Assembly: GCF_017916325.1 (NCBI RefSeq) | Contig: NC_090169.1 | Location: 1 to 64,000, forward strand | From: Leishmania martiniquensis | Taxonomy: Eukaryota; Euglenozoa; Kinetoplastea; Trypanosomatida; Trypanosomatidae | DNA length: 64,000 nt | Direction of reading: 5' to 3' | Shown: positions 1 through 9,949 of the stretch, one piece after another | Numbering within the stretch: the stretch's first letter is position 1 | Layout: every line of letters starts with the position of its first letter | Translations under genes and position numbers: made by a program | Notes under the pieces: generated by a model | What the model was told of the DNA's origin: nothing | The model's input: only the letters and a program-made list of their open reading frames with translations | The model's database searches: none

Positions 1-1173
1 ACCCTAACCCTAACCCTAACCCTAACCCTAACCCTAACCCTAACCCTAACCCTAACCCTAACCCTAACCCTAACCCTAACCCTAACCCTAACCCTAACCC
101 TAACCCTAACCCTAACCCTAACCCTAACCCTAACCCTAACCCTAACCCTAACCCTAACCCTAACCCTAACCCTAACCCTAACCCTAACCCTAACCCTAAC
201 CCTAACCCTAACCCTAACCCTAACCCTAACCCTAACCCTAACCCTAACCCTAACCCTAACCCTAACCCTAACCCTAACCCTAACCCTAACCCTAACCCTA
301 ACCCTAACCCTAACCCTAACCCTAACCCTAACCCTAACCCCTAACCAACCCCAACCCTAACCCTAACCCTAACCCTAACCCTAACCCTAACCCTAACCCT
401 AACCCTAACCCTACCCCTAACCCTAACCCTAACCCTAACCCTAACCCTAACCCTAACCCTAACCCTAACCCTAACCCTAACCCTAACCCTAACCCTAACC
501 CTAACCTTAACTTTAATCTAACCTAACTTAATTTAATTCTAACTTAACCTACTAACTCTAACTTAACTTAATCTTAATTTAACCCTAACCCTAACCCTAA
601 CCCTAACCCTAACCCTAACCCTAACCCTAACCCTAACCCTAACCCTAACCCTAACCCTAACCCTAACCCTAACCCTAACCCTAACCCTAACCCTAACCCT
701 AACCCTAACCCTAACCCTAACCCTAACCCTAACCCTAACCCTAACTCTAACTTAACTCTAACTTTAACTTTAACTCTAATTTAATTTCTAACTCTAACTT
801 AACTTTAATTCTAACTTTAACTTCTTAATTTAATTTTAACTTAATTCTTAATTTAACTTAACTTTAACTTCCTTAATTTTAATTTTAATCTTTAATTTTA
901 ATTTTAACCTAATTTTAACTTCTTAATTTTAATTCTAACCTCTTAACTCCTAACCCTAACCCTAACTCCTAACCCTAACCCTAACCCTAACTCCTAACCC
1001 TAACCCTAACCCTAACCCTAACCCTAACCCTAACTCCTAACCCTAACTCCTAACCCTAACCCTAACCCTAACCCTAACCCTAACCCTAACCCTAACCCTA
1101 ACCCTAACCCTAACCCTAACCCTAACCCTAACCCTAACCCTAACCCTAACCCTAACCCTAACCCTAACCCTAA
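1..1173. repeat. Telomeric CCCTAA repeats with degenerate patches
   Basis: The chromosome end is shown as the C-rich strand, so the G strand (TTAGGG) runs out through position 1. Near-perfect CCCTAA hexamers fill about 1-505, 581-743 and 951-1173, with a few variants (for example around 341-356, and CTCCTAA units at about 951-1040). Two patches, about 506-580 and 744-950, are degenerate: units such as CTTTAA, CTCTAA and TTTAA that look like CCCTAA with C changed to T or lost. The hexamer is the known trypanosomatid telomere unit. The cause of the degenerate patches is not visible: mutation, modified-base miscalling or assembly error. Confidence 0.97.
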
Positions 1174-2240
1174 CCCTTAACCCTTAACCCTTAACCCTAA
1201 CCCTTAACCCTTAACCCTTAACCCTTAACCCTTAACCCTTAACCCTTAACCCTTAACCCTTAACCCTTAACCCTTAACCCTTAACCCTTAACCCTTAACC
1301 CTTAACCCTTAACCCTTAACCCTTAACCCTTAACCCTTAACCCTTAACCCTTAACCCTTAACCCTTAACCCTTAACCCTTAACCCTTAACCCTTAACCCT
1401 TAACCCTTAACCCTTAACCCTTAACCCTTAACCCTTAACCCTTAACCCTTAACCCTTAACCCTTAACCCTTAACCCTTAACCCTTAACCCTTAACCCTTA
1501 ACCCTTAACCCTTAACCCTTAACCCTTAACCCTTAACCCTTAACCCTTAACCCTTAACCCTTAACCCTTAACCCTTAACCCTTAACCCTTAACCCTTAAC
1601 CCTTAACCCTTAACCCTTAACCCTTAACCCTTAACCCTTAACCCTTAACCCTTAACCCTTAACCCTTAACCCTTAACCCTTAACCCTTAACCCTTAACCC
1701 TTAACCCTTAACCCTTAACCCTTAACCCTTAACCCTTAACCCTTAACCCTTAACCCTTAACCCTTAACCCTTAACCCTTAACCCTTAACCCTTAACCCTT
1801 AACCCTTAACCCTTAACCCTTAACCCTTAACCCTTAACCCTTAACCCTTAACCCTTAACCCTTAACCCTTAACCCTTAACCCTTAACCCTTAACCCTTAA
1901 CCCTTAACCCTTAACCCTTAACCCTTAACCCTTAACCCTTAACCCTTAACCCTTAACCCTTAACCCTTAACCCTTAACCCTTAACCCTTAACCCTTAACC
2001 CTTAACCCTTAACCCTTAACCCTTAACCCTTAACCCTTAACCCTTAACCCTTAACCCTTAACCCTTAACCCTTAACCCTTAACCCTTAACCCTTAACCCT
2101 TAACCCTTAACCCTTAACCCTTAACCCTTAACCCTTAACCCTTAACCCTTAACCCTTAACCCTTAACCCTTAACCCTTAACCCTTAACCCTTAACCCTTA
2201 ACCCTTAACCCTTAACCCTTAACCCTTAACCCTTAACCCT
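1174..2240. repeat. Homogeneous CCCTTAA heptamer array, inner telomere side
   Basis: Three heptamers, one CCCTAA hexamer at 1195-1200, and then an uninterrupted run of 148 CCCTTAA units plus a partial CCCT, ending at 2240 where unique sequence starts (ATCTCATTCG). The register fits exactly: 1201 plus 148 times 7 gives 2237. The unit is the telomere hexamer with one extra T. It lies inside the canonical telomere and directly abuts unique DNA, so it behaves like a telomere-derived satellite. Such uniformity suggests recent amplification or homogenisation, or a technical artefact. Confidence 0.95.
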
Positions 2241-5139
2241 ATCTCATTCGTCATCTCAGAAGGGGCATCGTCGTGCCGCTGTCAAAAACGGGTGTGTGGG
2301 ACCCACGACTGTTGAGCTGCGTCTAGGAGGCGCGCCATTGCAGGAAATGCGGCGTGGCCAATACAACGTGGAAGCTGCGGTCGGTTGAAGTATCGCTGCA
2401 CCGCAAGGAGATCGCCGCGTAGATGAGGAAGAAGGGGGTTCACAGGCGTGTAAGTGGAAAGTGCAGCGAGTGGACGGCTGGTGCTGTTTTCCAAAGCAGT
2501 CTGCAGACGCGCCGCACGGTGAGCAGGAAAAGGGTCCATCGTAAACCCGTCATCGTACACGGTAAGCAGATGAGCTGATCAGTCCCTTCGCCAACATCAC
2601 GGTTGCTACTGGCGGTGCAGCAACACGAGAAGGAGGCCTCGAGCGGATGTCCTTTCACGCGAAAGCCAGGTTCACTGCGTCAGCTACTATGGAAGAACGT
2701 ATTTGGCGACGAAAAGGTAAAGGGGCAAACAGGGTACGGGGAAAGAAAGATACAAGTAGCAGTCAGTCAGCAGCACCCAAGAGAGAGGGGAACATCAGGA
2801 GGTCATAGCTGATGGAACTAGAATGTCGAAAAGAAGAGTGGAGTGGCGCAGTTGTCGCACCTGCTCGACAGCAAACTGCAGGGGAGGGTCCGTTCAGCGC
2901 TTTGTTCTCACACGCACCCCTTTGATGGCGACAAACGCCTCTGTGCGTGGTATCTCCAGCTTCCAACACCGGACTCTCGGTGAGAGCAAGCCAAGCAACC
3001 CTCCTGTCGTCGCCAGTGCTAAGCCGCCTCAGGTGGCTCTACACGGTCCACCGGCCATGACGCCAGGGCGCGCAGCACGCTCTATCGCTACTGCTGTCGG
3101 CGGTCAGGTTTTCGACGGTGGGGTGTCAGCGGAACCTGCGAGAGGGAGCATGCCGGTGCGACTCGTATGGCGAAGAAAGCGCCAACGCTGGCCCAGCTTA
3201 TACCTCGCGCAATGTGTATGCTGCCTACTGATGTGACGAGCCCGTACCATGCGGAGATAGGAGGCCCCAGTTAGCACTCGACATGAGGGGCGCGGCTGTA
3301 AGGCGAACCCATGAGGCGGGCCGGCAGAGCCAGCTTGTGTGGCGGGAACTGTAGGAGCCCGGTTCCATGATCTAACGAAGGAGAGCAGCGAGATGGAAAA
3401 GAGATGCCTGCATATCGCCTCCGTGGGATGTCATCAGTGGATTCTGAGTTTATGGGCGTGGGTTACCTGATACGTAACGGCATGAAGTAATCATCCGGTC
3501 AAGAGGAACCCCTGTACAGAGGCAGTGGTGCTAGTTGTCTAGGGGACTACACGATTACAATGCAATCGTTATCAAGTGCTCTTGAGCGTCTGTACCTTTA
3601 ACTTGAAAGATATGTGAAAAGCAGGTGGTCGATTGCCGAGAAACGCCTCATAACGAGTCCGAAGCAGGATGAGCGTGTCCTGTCCGCAACGAGTGTGTGG
3701 ATGTTCAAAAGAGAAGAGATAGAGATGAGCGAAGAAAGAGGTGGTAAATCGAGGACGCATGAACGATTCTTCCAAAAGATTCATTTGGGAGAAAGTAAGG
3801 CGCTTGACAGGACGGGAAACAAAGAGGATACGAGTTCGAATTATAAAAGTTCCCGTCTTTACGCGCGCACACTACTAGGTTTGATACGGTGTGCGAAGCA
3901 AAATGCTGTTATCCTGTGGCGAATGCTGGGGAATGATACGCTCTTCAAAACTTGTTGCTCACATGTACCATGGTGCAGGTTTTCGGTTTATGAGAGAGGG
4001 TGAAGTGCCTCTATTGGGTGACGCTCGACTTCTTTGGGAAATGCTGTGCGAGGTCGGAATCGTCGATCATCTTAACGATGTTGTCACTACGTAACTGACA
4101 AGATACGAAGAGGCTGACAGAAAAGCACGTACTCTCTCGATGACCGGTCTCAGGATACGTGATCAAAAACGAGTCGGGAAACCAATGGATCATTCGGTCG
4201 CCCGGAAGGTGAGCGAGAAAAGAAGGGCGCAGACCAAAAGAAAAAATGATACTGGAATGTGATTCATTGGAAGGTTTTACTGCGACCGACTCCGATTCTC
4301 ACTAAGACATTTTCTCAGTCGTTTCTGCCACGTTATTCGTCGAAAAGCGTTAACATGGTCTGAAAAGAGCTGCTATTCTGCGTTCCTTTGCTGTTCTCCG
4401 CCGGTGCGACTCGTGCAAACTGTTTCACGTGTTGAGAGGTCAGTTGATGAGCGCAGCTTTCCTGAGGCTGGGAAGTGATCAATGCGGAGGTCTTCTGCTG
4501 TGATATCATTTTCCGTGAAGGTTGGGGGTGCATTAGGTTCGATGTACGAGCACAAACGCTTAATAGATATAATTTCGTGTTAGAACTTCCGCTGGAACGT
4601 TTGTAGCTGTTGACTGGAACGGCGAAAAAAAGTGTACTTCCTTCTGTCTCAGTTGGACCGCAGAAGCAGCGTGATTTTTCTCTTCTTTGTAGTCTTCTCA
4701 GTGTCTCAGGTATCTGAACCTCTGTTCTGCTACTTATTCATGATGCGGTTGAACGACACAGACCCGATAGAACTCGAAAAATGGCAGCGAATATATCTGT
4801 TCTGGGAGGACTGTGTCCCCTCTGAGGCGCACATGAGGGATGACGAGCGCTCAGGTCGGTCGCATGTAACCCCACCCCTCTTCTTGGCTGCGTACGATCA
4901 CAATCAAAAGTAACCTAGCCAGAAGAAAAAACGAAGGCCTTTTTTCCAATGTGTCTTTCTTCGAGAAACTGGTCAGCAAAGAAACAGCGAAAAGAGATCT
5001 TGAGAAAAGCTAGACGTATAACTGTGTAGAGAAAACCAAGTGACACAGTGTACGGAAAAGGGAGCGTTAGGATAAAAGATGCTTTCCCGTAGGGTGAAAG
5101 GAACGGAGCTGATGGCGCCTTCTTGAGAAGCGTAGAAAA
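2241..5139. other. Subtelomeric region without intact gene
   Basis: There is no convincing intact gene between the telomere-derived repeat and the first gene. A minus-strand open stretch at about 2282-2585 has natural-looking protein composition but lacks a good ATG start and ends quickly; it may be a gene or mobile-element fossil. A plus-strand 137-codon frame (2823-3236) begins with ATG but resembles nothing I recognise and is Ala/Pro/Arg rich. From about 3240 the DNA becomes A+T richer, with only short frames. I did not recognise the Leishmania telomere-associated conserved blocks here. The 3' end of the minus-strand gene's transcript presumably lies here. Confidence 0.6.
2282..2585 (-). 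pseudogene. Possible coding fossil next to the telomere
   Basis: The minus strand is open for roughly 100 codons, with a composition like real protein (for example the stretch AHLLTVYDDGFTMDPFPA near its start), but it opens after a stop with no early ATG and ends at 2282. I do not recognise the family. Its position next to the telomeric repeats makes a remnant of a telomere-targeting mobile element (the TATE class known in some Leishmania and relatives) a reasonable guess, unsupported by any motif. Confidence 0.25.
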
Positions 5140-6060
5140 TTAGTTACGCTTGCGCTCGGCCCTACGCTTGATTGACTTATTCGTCCCCAAAATTTTGTTG
5201 GACACATAATCGGTAGGCAATGCCTTTGCGATTGCTTCCAGTACGGCGTGATTCCTGTGACCGGGAGTCTGAGGCACGGATCCCAGCTTATTGAGCGTCT
5301 GGTGTGCCATGCTATCCGCGTTGACCATCAGGAAGTTCTCACGCGGCTTGCGGGAGCTAAGGCCTTGTGTCATCTTGCTCACTACCGTGTTGGGCGACAC
5401 CGCAAGGACATCAATACCAAACTCTTTTAACTCATAGTAGAGGCCGGCGCCAAATGACAAGTTGAAGGCTTTCGTCCCCGCGTATGTGCAGAGAAACGGG
5501 GCAGGAGTAACGGCGGAAACAGAGCTGAGCATGACGATCGCACCGCAGCGCTTTTCCTTCATCTTTGGCACCACATACTTGGTCATGCGAACACACGATT
5601 CGCAGTTGACCTTGATCAGACGGAGGTCCGTTTCGAGATCCACCTCGTCAAAGTAGTTCGTATAGGTATAGTTGACGCCAACATTGTTGACGAGGACGGC
5701 AATTCCGATCTTGTCGAGCTCGGCAAACATCTCATTGTACTGTTCAGGCGTTGCAGATGCAAAATCGAATGATATAGCTTTACCTTGTACGCCAAGTTGC
5801 TTCAGCTCCTCCACAACACCCTCCAGCTTTGACAATGTGCGGGCAATTACACAGACGTTGAATCCACGGCGTCCGAGATCAAGAGCCATCGCGTAGCCGA
5901 TTCCCTCAGTAGCCCCTGTAACAACAGCCCAGTCGCCAGCGGCCGCATAGCGCCTCTTCATGTTAACAGAGGTCAGATAATTGATCTTTAAGAAGGTGAG
6001 AGCCTTGTACAACGCAACTCCCAGGGTGACAGCACCCACAAGGGATAGAAAGCACGTCAT
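5140..6060 (-). CDS. Membrane-anchored short-chain dehydrogenase/reductase (3-ketoacyl-CoA reductase / 17-beta-HSD12-like)
   Basis: Classical SDR fold NAD(P)H oxidoreductase of 306 aa. The cofactor loop TGATEGIG is at residues 48-55, the structural NNVG at 125-128, and the catalytic Ser180, Tyr193 and Lys197 (YAGTK) are all present. A hydrophobic segment at residues 3-24 precedes the Rossmann domain, and the C-terminus is strongly basic (KRRAERKRN). This layout matches the ER-membrane KAR/HSD17B12 group, which reduces 3-ketoacyl-CoA in very-long-chain fatty acid elongation; the substrate here is inferred. The open frame extends upstream to a TTG, but the first ATG is at 6060, which I take as the start. 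It is the only convincing minus-strand gene in the window and is transcribed toward the telomere from the strand-switch region. Confidence 0.88.
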   Translation of the reverse strand: MTCFLSLVGAVTLGVALYKALTFLKINYLTSVNMKRRYAAAGDWAVVTGATEGIGYAMALDLGRRGFNVCVIARTLSKLEGVVEELKQLGVQGKAISFDFASATPEQYNEMFAELDKIGIAVLVNNVGVNYTYTNYFDEVDLETDLRLIKVNCESCVRMTKYVVPKMKEKRCGAIVMLSSVSAVTPAPFLCTYAGTKAFNLSFGAGLYYELKEFGIDVLAVSPNTVVSKMTQGLSSRKPRENFLMVNADSMAHQTLNKLGSVPQTPGHRNHAVLEAIAKALPTDYVSNKILGTNKSIKRRAERKRN

Positions 6061-6530
6061 CGCCAAGAAACAAACAGACAAACAGAGAGAGCTGGCTCGT
6101 GTTTAAAGAAGCTGAAGAACTCAGTTGGCTGAAAGGCGTCCATTAACTGAGCATGCCGCATAGAAAACAAGCAGCAGAAAATGAAGCGCAGAAGAGTAGA
6201 TGAAGATCGTGATAAAGTCAAGAGAGCTTCTAGACAGCCACTGTGTCTAGGAGAAGCCATGCAGTGTTCTCGAAGTAGACCCGTAGTTCAACCTTGTGGA
6301 GTGCAGCATGTGAGAGTTAACACGATATTGCAGCATTGCAATGGCTGCTCGTTTAGAAGATTTTCATGGGTGTTGAATCGCCTGCATCATTGACGAACGG
6401 GACTGGTGAGGAATTGTAATATTTCAACTCCTTTCTCAAAGTATTCTATGCTGAAAGCGCTGAGGTCCACTCCAATTACCCCTTTCCTCGTTCCAGGACA
6501 CAGGCGCCGCTACTTAGTGCAACGGCGCGT

Positions 6531-6951
6531 GTACAGACAGGTGTTTGACAGCAACGCGCCGACGCAGCCTGCGGTGTGGGCGGCCTCTGCCTCCAACTCT
6601 CCCCACACCCACGCTCCGCACGCCGCCTCACAGCCGCGGCGACGATGGCAGTGGCCACGTGGTGCATCGACTCCCAGGGTGCCTCAGGCTTTCCCCAGCA
6701 CACATGCACACACACCAGTGGGCAGTGTAAGGGGCGGGTGATATGCGCTGGAGTCACGCCGACGTGCTGTCCGCCGAAGAGATGGCACAGACGCGCTCAC
6801 TGTCGCACACCGCACCCGGGCAGCGTCATGTAGGACCTGAGCACGGGCCTCCGCAGTCACGCGTCTCTTTGACGTCTCTGTGCAGCAGGGACCTCGCACT
6901 GCCACCACCCGCGGTGGCTTGGCACCGGCAGGGGCAAAGGAGGGGAGGGGG
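6531..6951 (-). mobile_element. SIDER2-like retroposon fragment, copy 1
   Basis: This is the reverse complement of the central part of the 611-bp elements at 24671 and 42151. Identity is high from the GTACAGACAGG end at 6531 to GCAAAGGAGGGG at about 6945, after which it diverges. It lacks both ends of the long copies. Leishmania SIDER2 elements are short retroposons of roughly half a kilobase, usually in 3' UTRs, where some destabilise mRNA. The family assignment rests on my recognition of the sequence type. This copy lies in the strand-switch region, upstream of the minus-strand gene. Confidence 0.65.
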
Positions 6952-7149
6952 CTGTTGTGTTAGTGCGCAGTGGGACGGTAATGACACGTGAGTGCTGAAA
7001 ATACGAACTTTCTCTACGGGGAGGAGAATGGCTGTAAAGGCGAGAAAATTTGTGATTAGTTGTGGTTAAGAGAGTGAGTGATTGATGCTTTATAGGATGC
7101 GCATGGTGAGATCGAAAGCTTTGGGTTCGGGGCTTGTTATTCTAGTCCT

Positions 7150-7164
7150 GGGGGGGGGGGGGGG
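7150..7164 (+). promoter_or_regulatory. G15 tract in strand-switch region
   Basis: An uninterrupted run of 15 G on the plus strand sits about 700 bp upstream of the first plus-strand gene. Poly(G) tracts of about this length have been reported at kinetoplastid transcription start regions. The exact length is prone to sequencing error. Confidence 0.6.
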
Positions 7165-7870
7165 CAGGGTCCTGCTCTTGAGAAACGGCATTGTGTCACA
7201 GAGCAGCCGCCAGAGTTTTTCAGGAATTTGCCTACTGTTGGTAGCGTTGTAGACTTTGGAGATGACCGCGAACAGGTGGGGTGTCTATGTGAGTGCTGCT
7301 GTGCATGGGCTGTCGTTGAACGAACGCTTAACCTTGGCATCAGTGGAGTGGGAAACAGGGTTCTAGTTATATTTCTTATTTACGGACATGTACTTGAGCT
7401 TCTTCTGGGGAACTGTGGTGTTGCATTATCTTGCTGGTAAATGTTGCATCGAATCCATGGGAGGAATGACGATGTTCATCTTCGTAGTTCATGATGACTG
7501 TGATCGTGTAGGCGTCCCCACAAAAAGTGCCGAAGGGCGGACTGAAGCGACGCACTGGGAGTTTCATTCCATGAAGACACACAGGGTCTGGACCGGTAAC
7601 GTGTCTTGAACTGCAGCGTGATGTCTAGCGACCCCCTTGTGACATTGGCTTGCCAATGCGTTCATGATTGACGTCCTAAGCTACAAGAGACAATCTCTCG
7701 GGGTCTCGTGCTTGTCACTCCGCGCAGTTCAATCAAAAATTTTTTTAGAGTATGCCGGCAATTGCAAGACACGCTGTTCTTCAGTTACTTAACCACCATT
7801 GGACCTTTCTCACGCTTTAGCGCTCATAGTTCGATAAGAGGTGTTATTATCAGATGGTAGAAAGGCACCT

Positions 7871-9208
7871 ATGCTCACTGAAATACGAGCTTTTTGGGAT
7901 GTCAGGGAGCGGTCCTCATTCGTAGCGCGCCGAGGACTCATGCTCGCTTCGCTATCTCCCGCTGAACGAAAGGTGGCATTGGAGGATGACGGCCTCACAA
8001 TTGGATGCTTTTCTTTTCGGTACACAGGGTCTGAGCTGTGCATTGCCGTTTCGAAGGAAAGCGCGAGCCCTCCTCTCGGCTGGTGGCGCTACTCAGGCCG
8101 TATCACAGTCGAAGGGCACAACGCTCCGTTTGGAACTTGTGAGGTGATCTGTGAAATAAAAAGAAGTTGGCCAGGGTCTCGAGTTACACGCTTGGAGCTG
8201 CGGAACGACGAAGAATTTAGCGCTATGGCGCAGGGTCGAGTACTAGATACCCTAGGGGCTTTACAAGACGAAGCACTTTCACTATATTTAGGCAAACTGC
8301 ATGTGGAGAACGCTGATCCGTTCCCTTTTTTCGCAGCGCTTCACTCCCTTCGTCTTGACGGGTGTGATGGAAAAATGGAGGCGTGGCTTAGTGCACTTGG
8401 CGCAGGAGTGGAAAACGTTGAAATAACGGACTGCTATGCTTTTTCAGATACTACTTTTGCATCGATGCCGTCCAGAGCGTTGCGTCGCTTGGTGCTTGAC
8501 AACACAAACGTGTCGGCGGTCTCTGTGAAACAGCTGAAATGCGCAGATTCACTGCATACACTTAGCTTGATGGACTGCCGAAAGATCGACGTGTTTCAAG
8601 CCAGTGATTTCCCAGAGCTACGAGTTCTGATTCTCAGTCGTACCCATATCACGAGCGACTCACTGGAAGGTATCGAAAGATGCCGTCGCCTGAAGAGTGT
8701 GAACCTGGGAGGTTGCCGCGGAATTGTTGATGTTACCCCCCTTGGGTCTCTGAAAGAGCTTCGGGAGCTTTTTTTGCATGAAACGTTGGTCACTAATGTT
8801 GGCATTGCAGCACTTGAGTATTGCGAAGGACTGGAGAAGCTTAATTTAGGCGGCTGCGTGCATGTCTCAGATGTGAATCATCTTGGGAGGTTGGGAAATC
8901 TTTTGGAACTACATCTGTGGAGCACAAAGGTAACAAATGCCGGAATTGTCGGTCTGTCTTCGTGCTCTTCGTTAGTGGAGCTTGTCTTGGATAACTGTGT
9001 AAGGATCACGGATGTTCGGCCATTACGTTTGTTGCAATCGATGCGGTGGCTCTCGCTGATTGGTACAGAGGTGGACGCGCCAGGTGTGAAGGAGCTGATA
9101 CAGTGCCAGAGCTTGGAGACACTGGCCCTTGGCGGAACACGGATCCATCAGCCTCCAAATCTCTGGCGACATGAAGCTGTAGTGCAGTTTCTTGAAAATC
9201 TAACCTAA
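7871..9208 (+). CDS. Leucine-rich repeat protein
   Basis: A 445-aa protein, first gene of the plus-strand array. The open frame begins at a GTG (7841); the first ATG at 7871 is the likely start. The C-terminal three quarters are leucine-rich repeats with alternating unit types: units containing L-x-x-L-x-L-x-x-T-x-V-T-N-x-G-I alternate with cysteine-containing units such as LNLGGC followed by DV-x-x-L. This double-length LRR pattern is common in trypanosomatid LRR proteins, including the ESAG8/adenylate cyclase regulator-like group. The N-terminal 100 residues match nothing I recognise. No signal peptide or membrane segment is evident. Such proteins are presumed protein-interaction scaffolds; the partner is unknown. 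Confidence 0.88.
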   Translation: MLTEIRAFWDVRERSSFVARRGLMLASLSPAERKVALEDDGLTIGCFSFRYTGSELCIAVSKESASPPLGWWRYSGRITVEGHNAPFGTCEVICEIKRSWPGSRVTRLELRNDEEFSAMAQGRVLDTLGALQDEALSLYLGKLHVENADPFPFFAALHSLRLDGCDGKMEAWLSALGAGVENVEITDCYAFSDTTFASMPSRALRRLVLDNTNVSAVSVKQLKCADSLHTLSLMDCRKIDVFQASDFPELRVLILSRTHITSDSLEGIERCRRLKSVNLGGCRGIVDVTPLGSLKELRELFLHETLVTNVGIAALEYCEGLEKLNLGGCVHVSDVNHLGRLGNLLELHLWSTKVTNAGIVGLSSCSSLVELVLDNCVRITDVRPLRLLQSMRWLSLIGTEVDAPGVKELIQCQSLETLALGGTRIHQPPNLWRHEAVVQFLENLT

Positions 9209-9949
9209 CCTGTACACCTACGTGGGTCGCGCCTGCAAAACTCCCTGCAACTTTACTTCCATCGTGAATATGTCACGCTTGATTGTACCGAGATGAAGGA
9301 GAAAAAAAAGTACTTTTGAACCATGCCCGCTGCGGTAAGTTTTTCGACAAAATGTATAGCTAGCGACGATGAAGAGTAAGACTGCTCGTGTATTGGCGAT
9401 GCTTTCCCTTTTGGACGCATCTTAGTGCAGGTTCGTTGAAAATGCGAAATTGCTGTTGTTGTTGCACTCCTGGCTGCCCTTCTGAGAAATGAAGGAAACA
9501 AAGTACTATGCACTAAAACTTTGACTTTTTCTCTCTGATTGCACTGTGCAAAATCTGCTCATGACGCTTTTTGTCATGACTCTGAAGAGCCACGAACGAA
9601 AAAAAGGCTTCGGTTTTCCGTGTTTTCTCTCGGAAGATTTCACCAAGAGAGATCCTTGGTTCACCTGGAGTGGCAGATTCTGAAAAGCGAAAAAAAGAAG
9701 CCACGCTTCTACTTCTCTTCTTTGGGTGACAAAGGTTTCCCTCCTGCCTCACTTGCTGTAAGTGAGCAACAGTAAAGAATAAGAGAGTAGGGTGCTTCTT
9801 TTTTGATGGCTTTCATGTAGTGCGACTGTATTTCTGCGCCCGCATTTTTAGGGCTCAAATTGCAGCTTGCGCCTGCTATTATGTGTGTGGCGCTGTGAGT
9901 ATCTGCAACTTGTCTTGTGGGATAGTGCAGTACTCTTGGACTTTAGAAG
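9209..9949. other. Intergenic region, LRR gene to kinase
   Basis: About 740 bp with no gene that I can support. A pyrimidine-rich stretch around 9700-9755 may hold the trans-splice acceptor for the kinase mRNA. Confidence 0.6.

Larger units (their letters stand above)
6061..7870. promoter_or_regulatory. Divergent strand-switch region
   Basis: This gene-free stretch separates the minus-strand SDR gene from the long plus-strand gene array, so transcription diverges from it. In trypanosomatids RNA polymerase II initiation is concentrated at such divergent regions. It contains a run of 15 G at 7150-7164, a feature reported from kinetoplastid strand-switch regions, and a SIDER2-like copy at 6531-6951. 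No intact gene is visible. Initiation itself is inferred from gene orientation, not from any promoter motif. Confidence 0.8.

Noticed and set aside
1..2240. Regular short repeats considered as a CRISPR array
   Set aside because: Repeats are directly adjoining telomere units with no spacers, in a eukaryotic chromosome.
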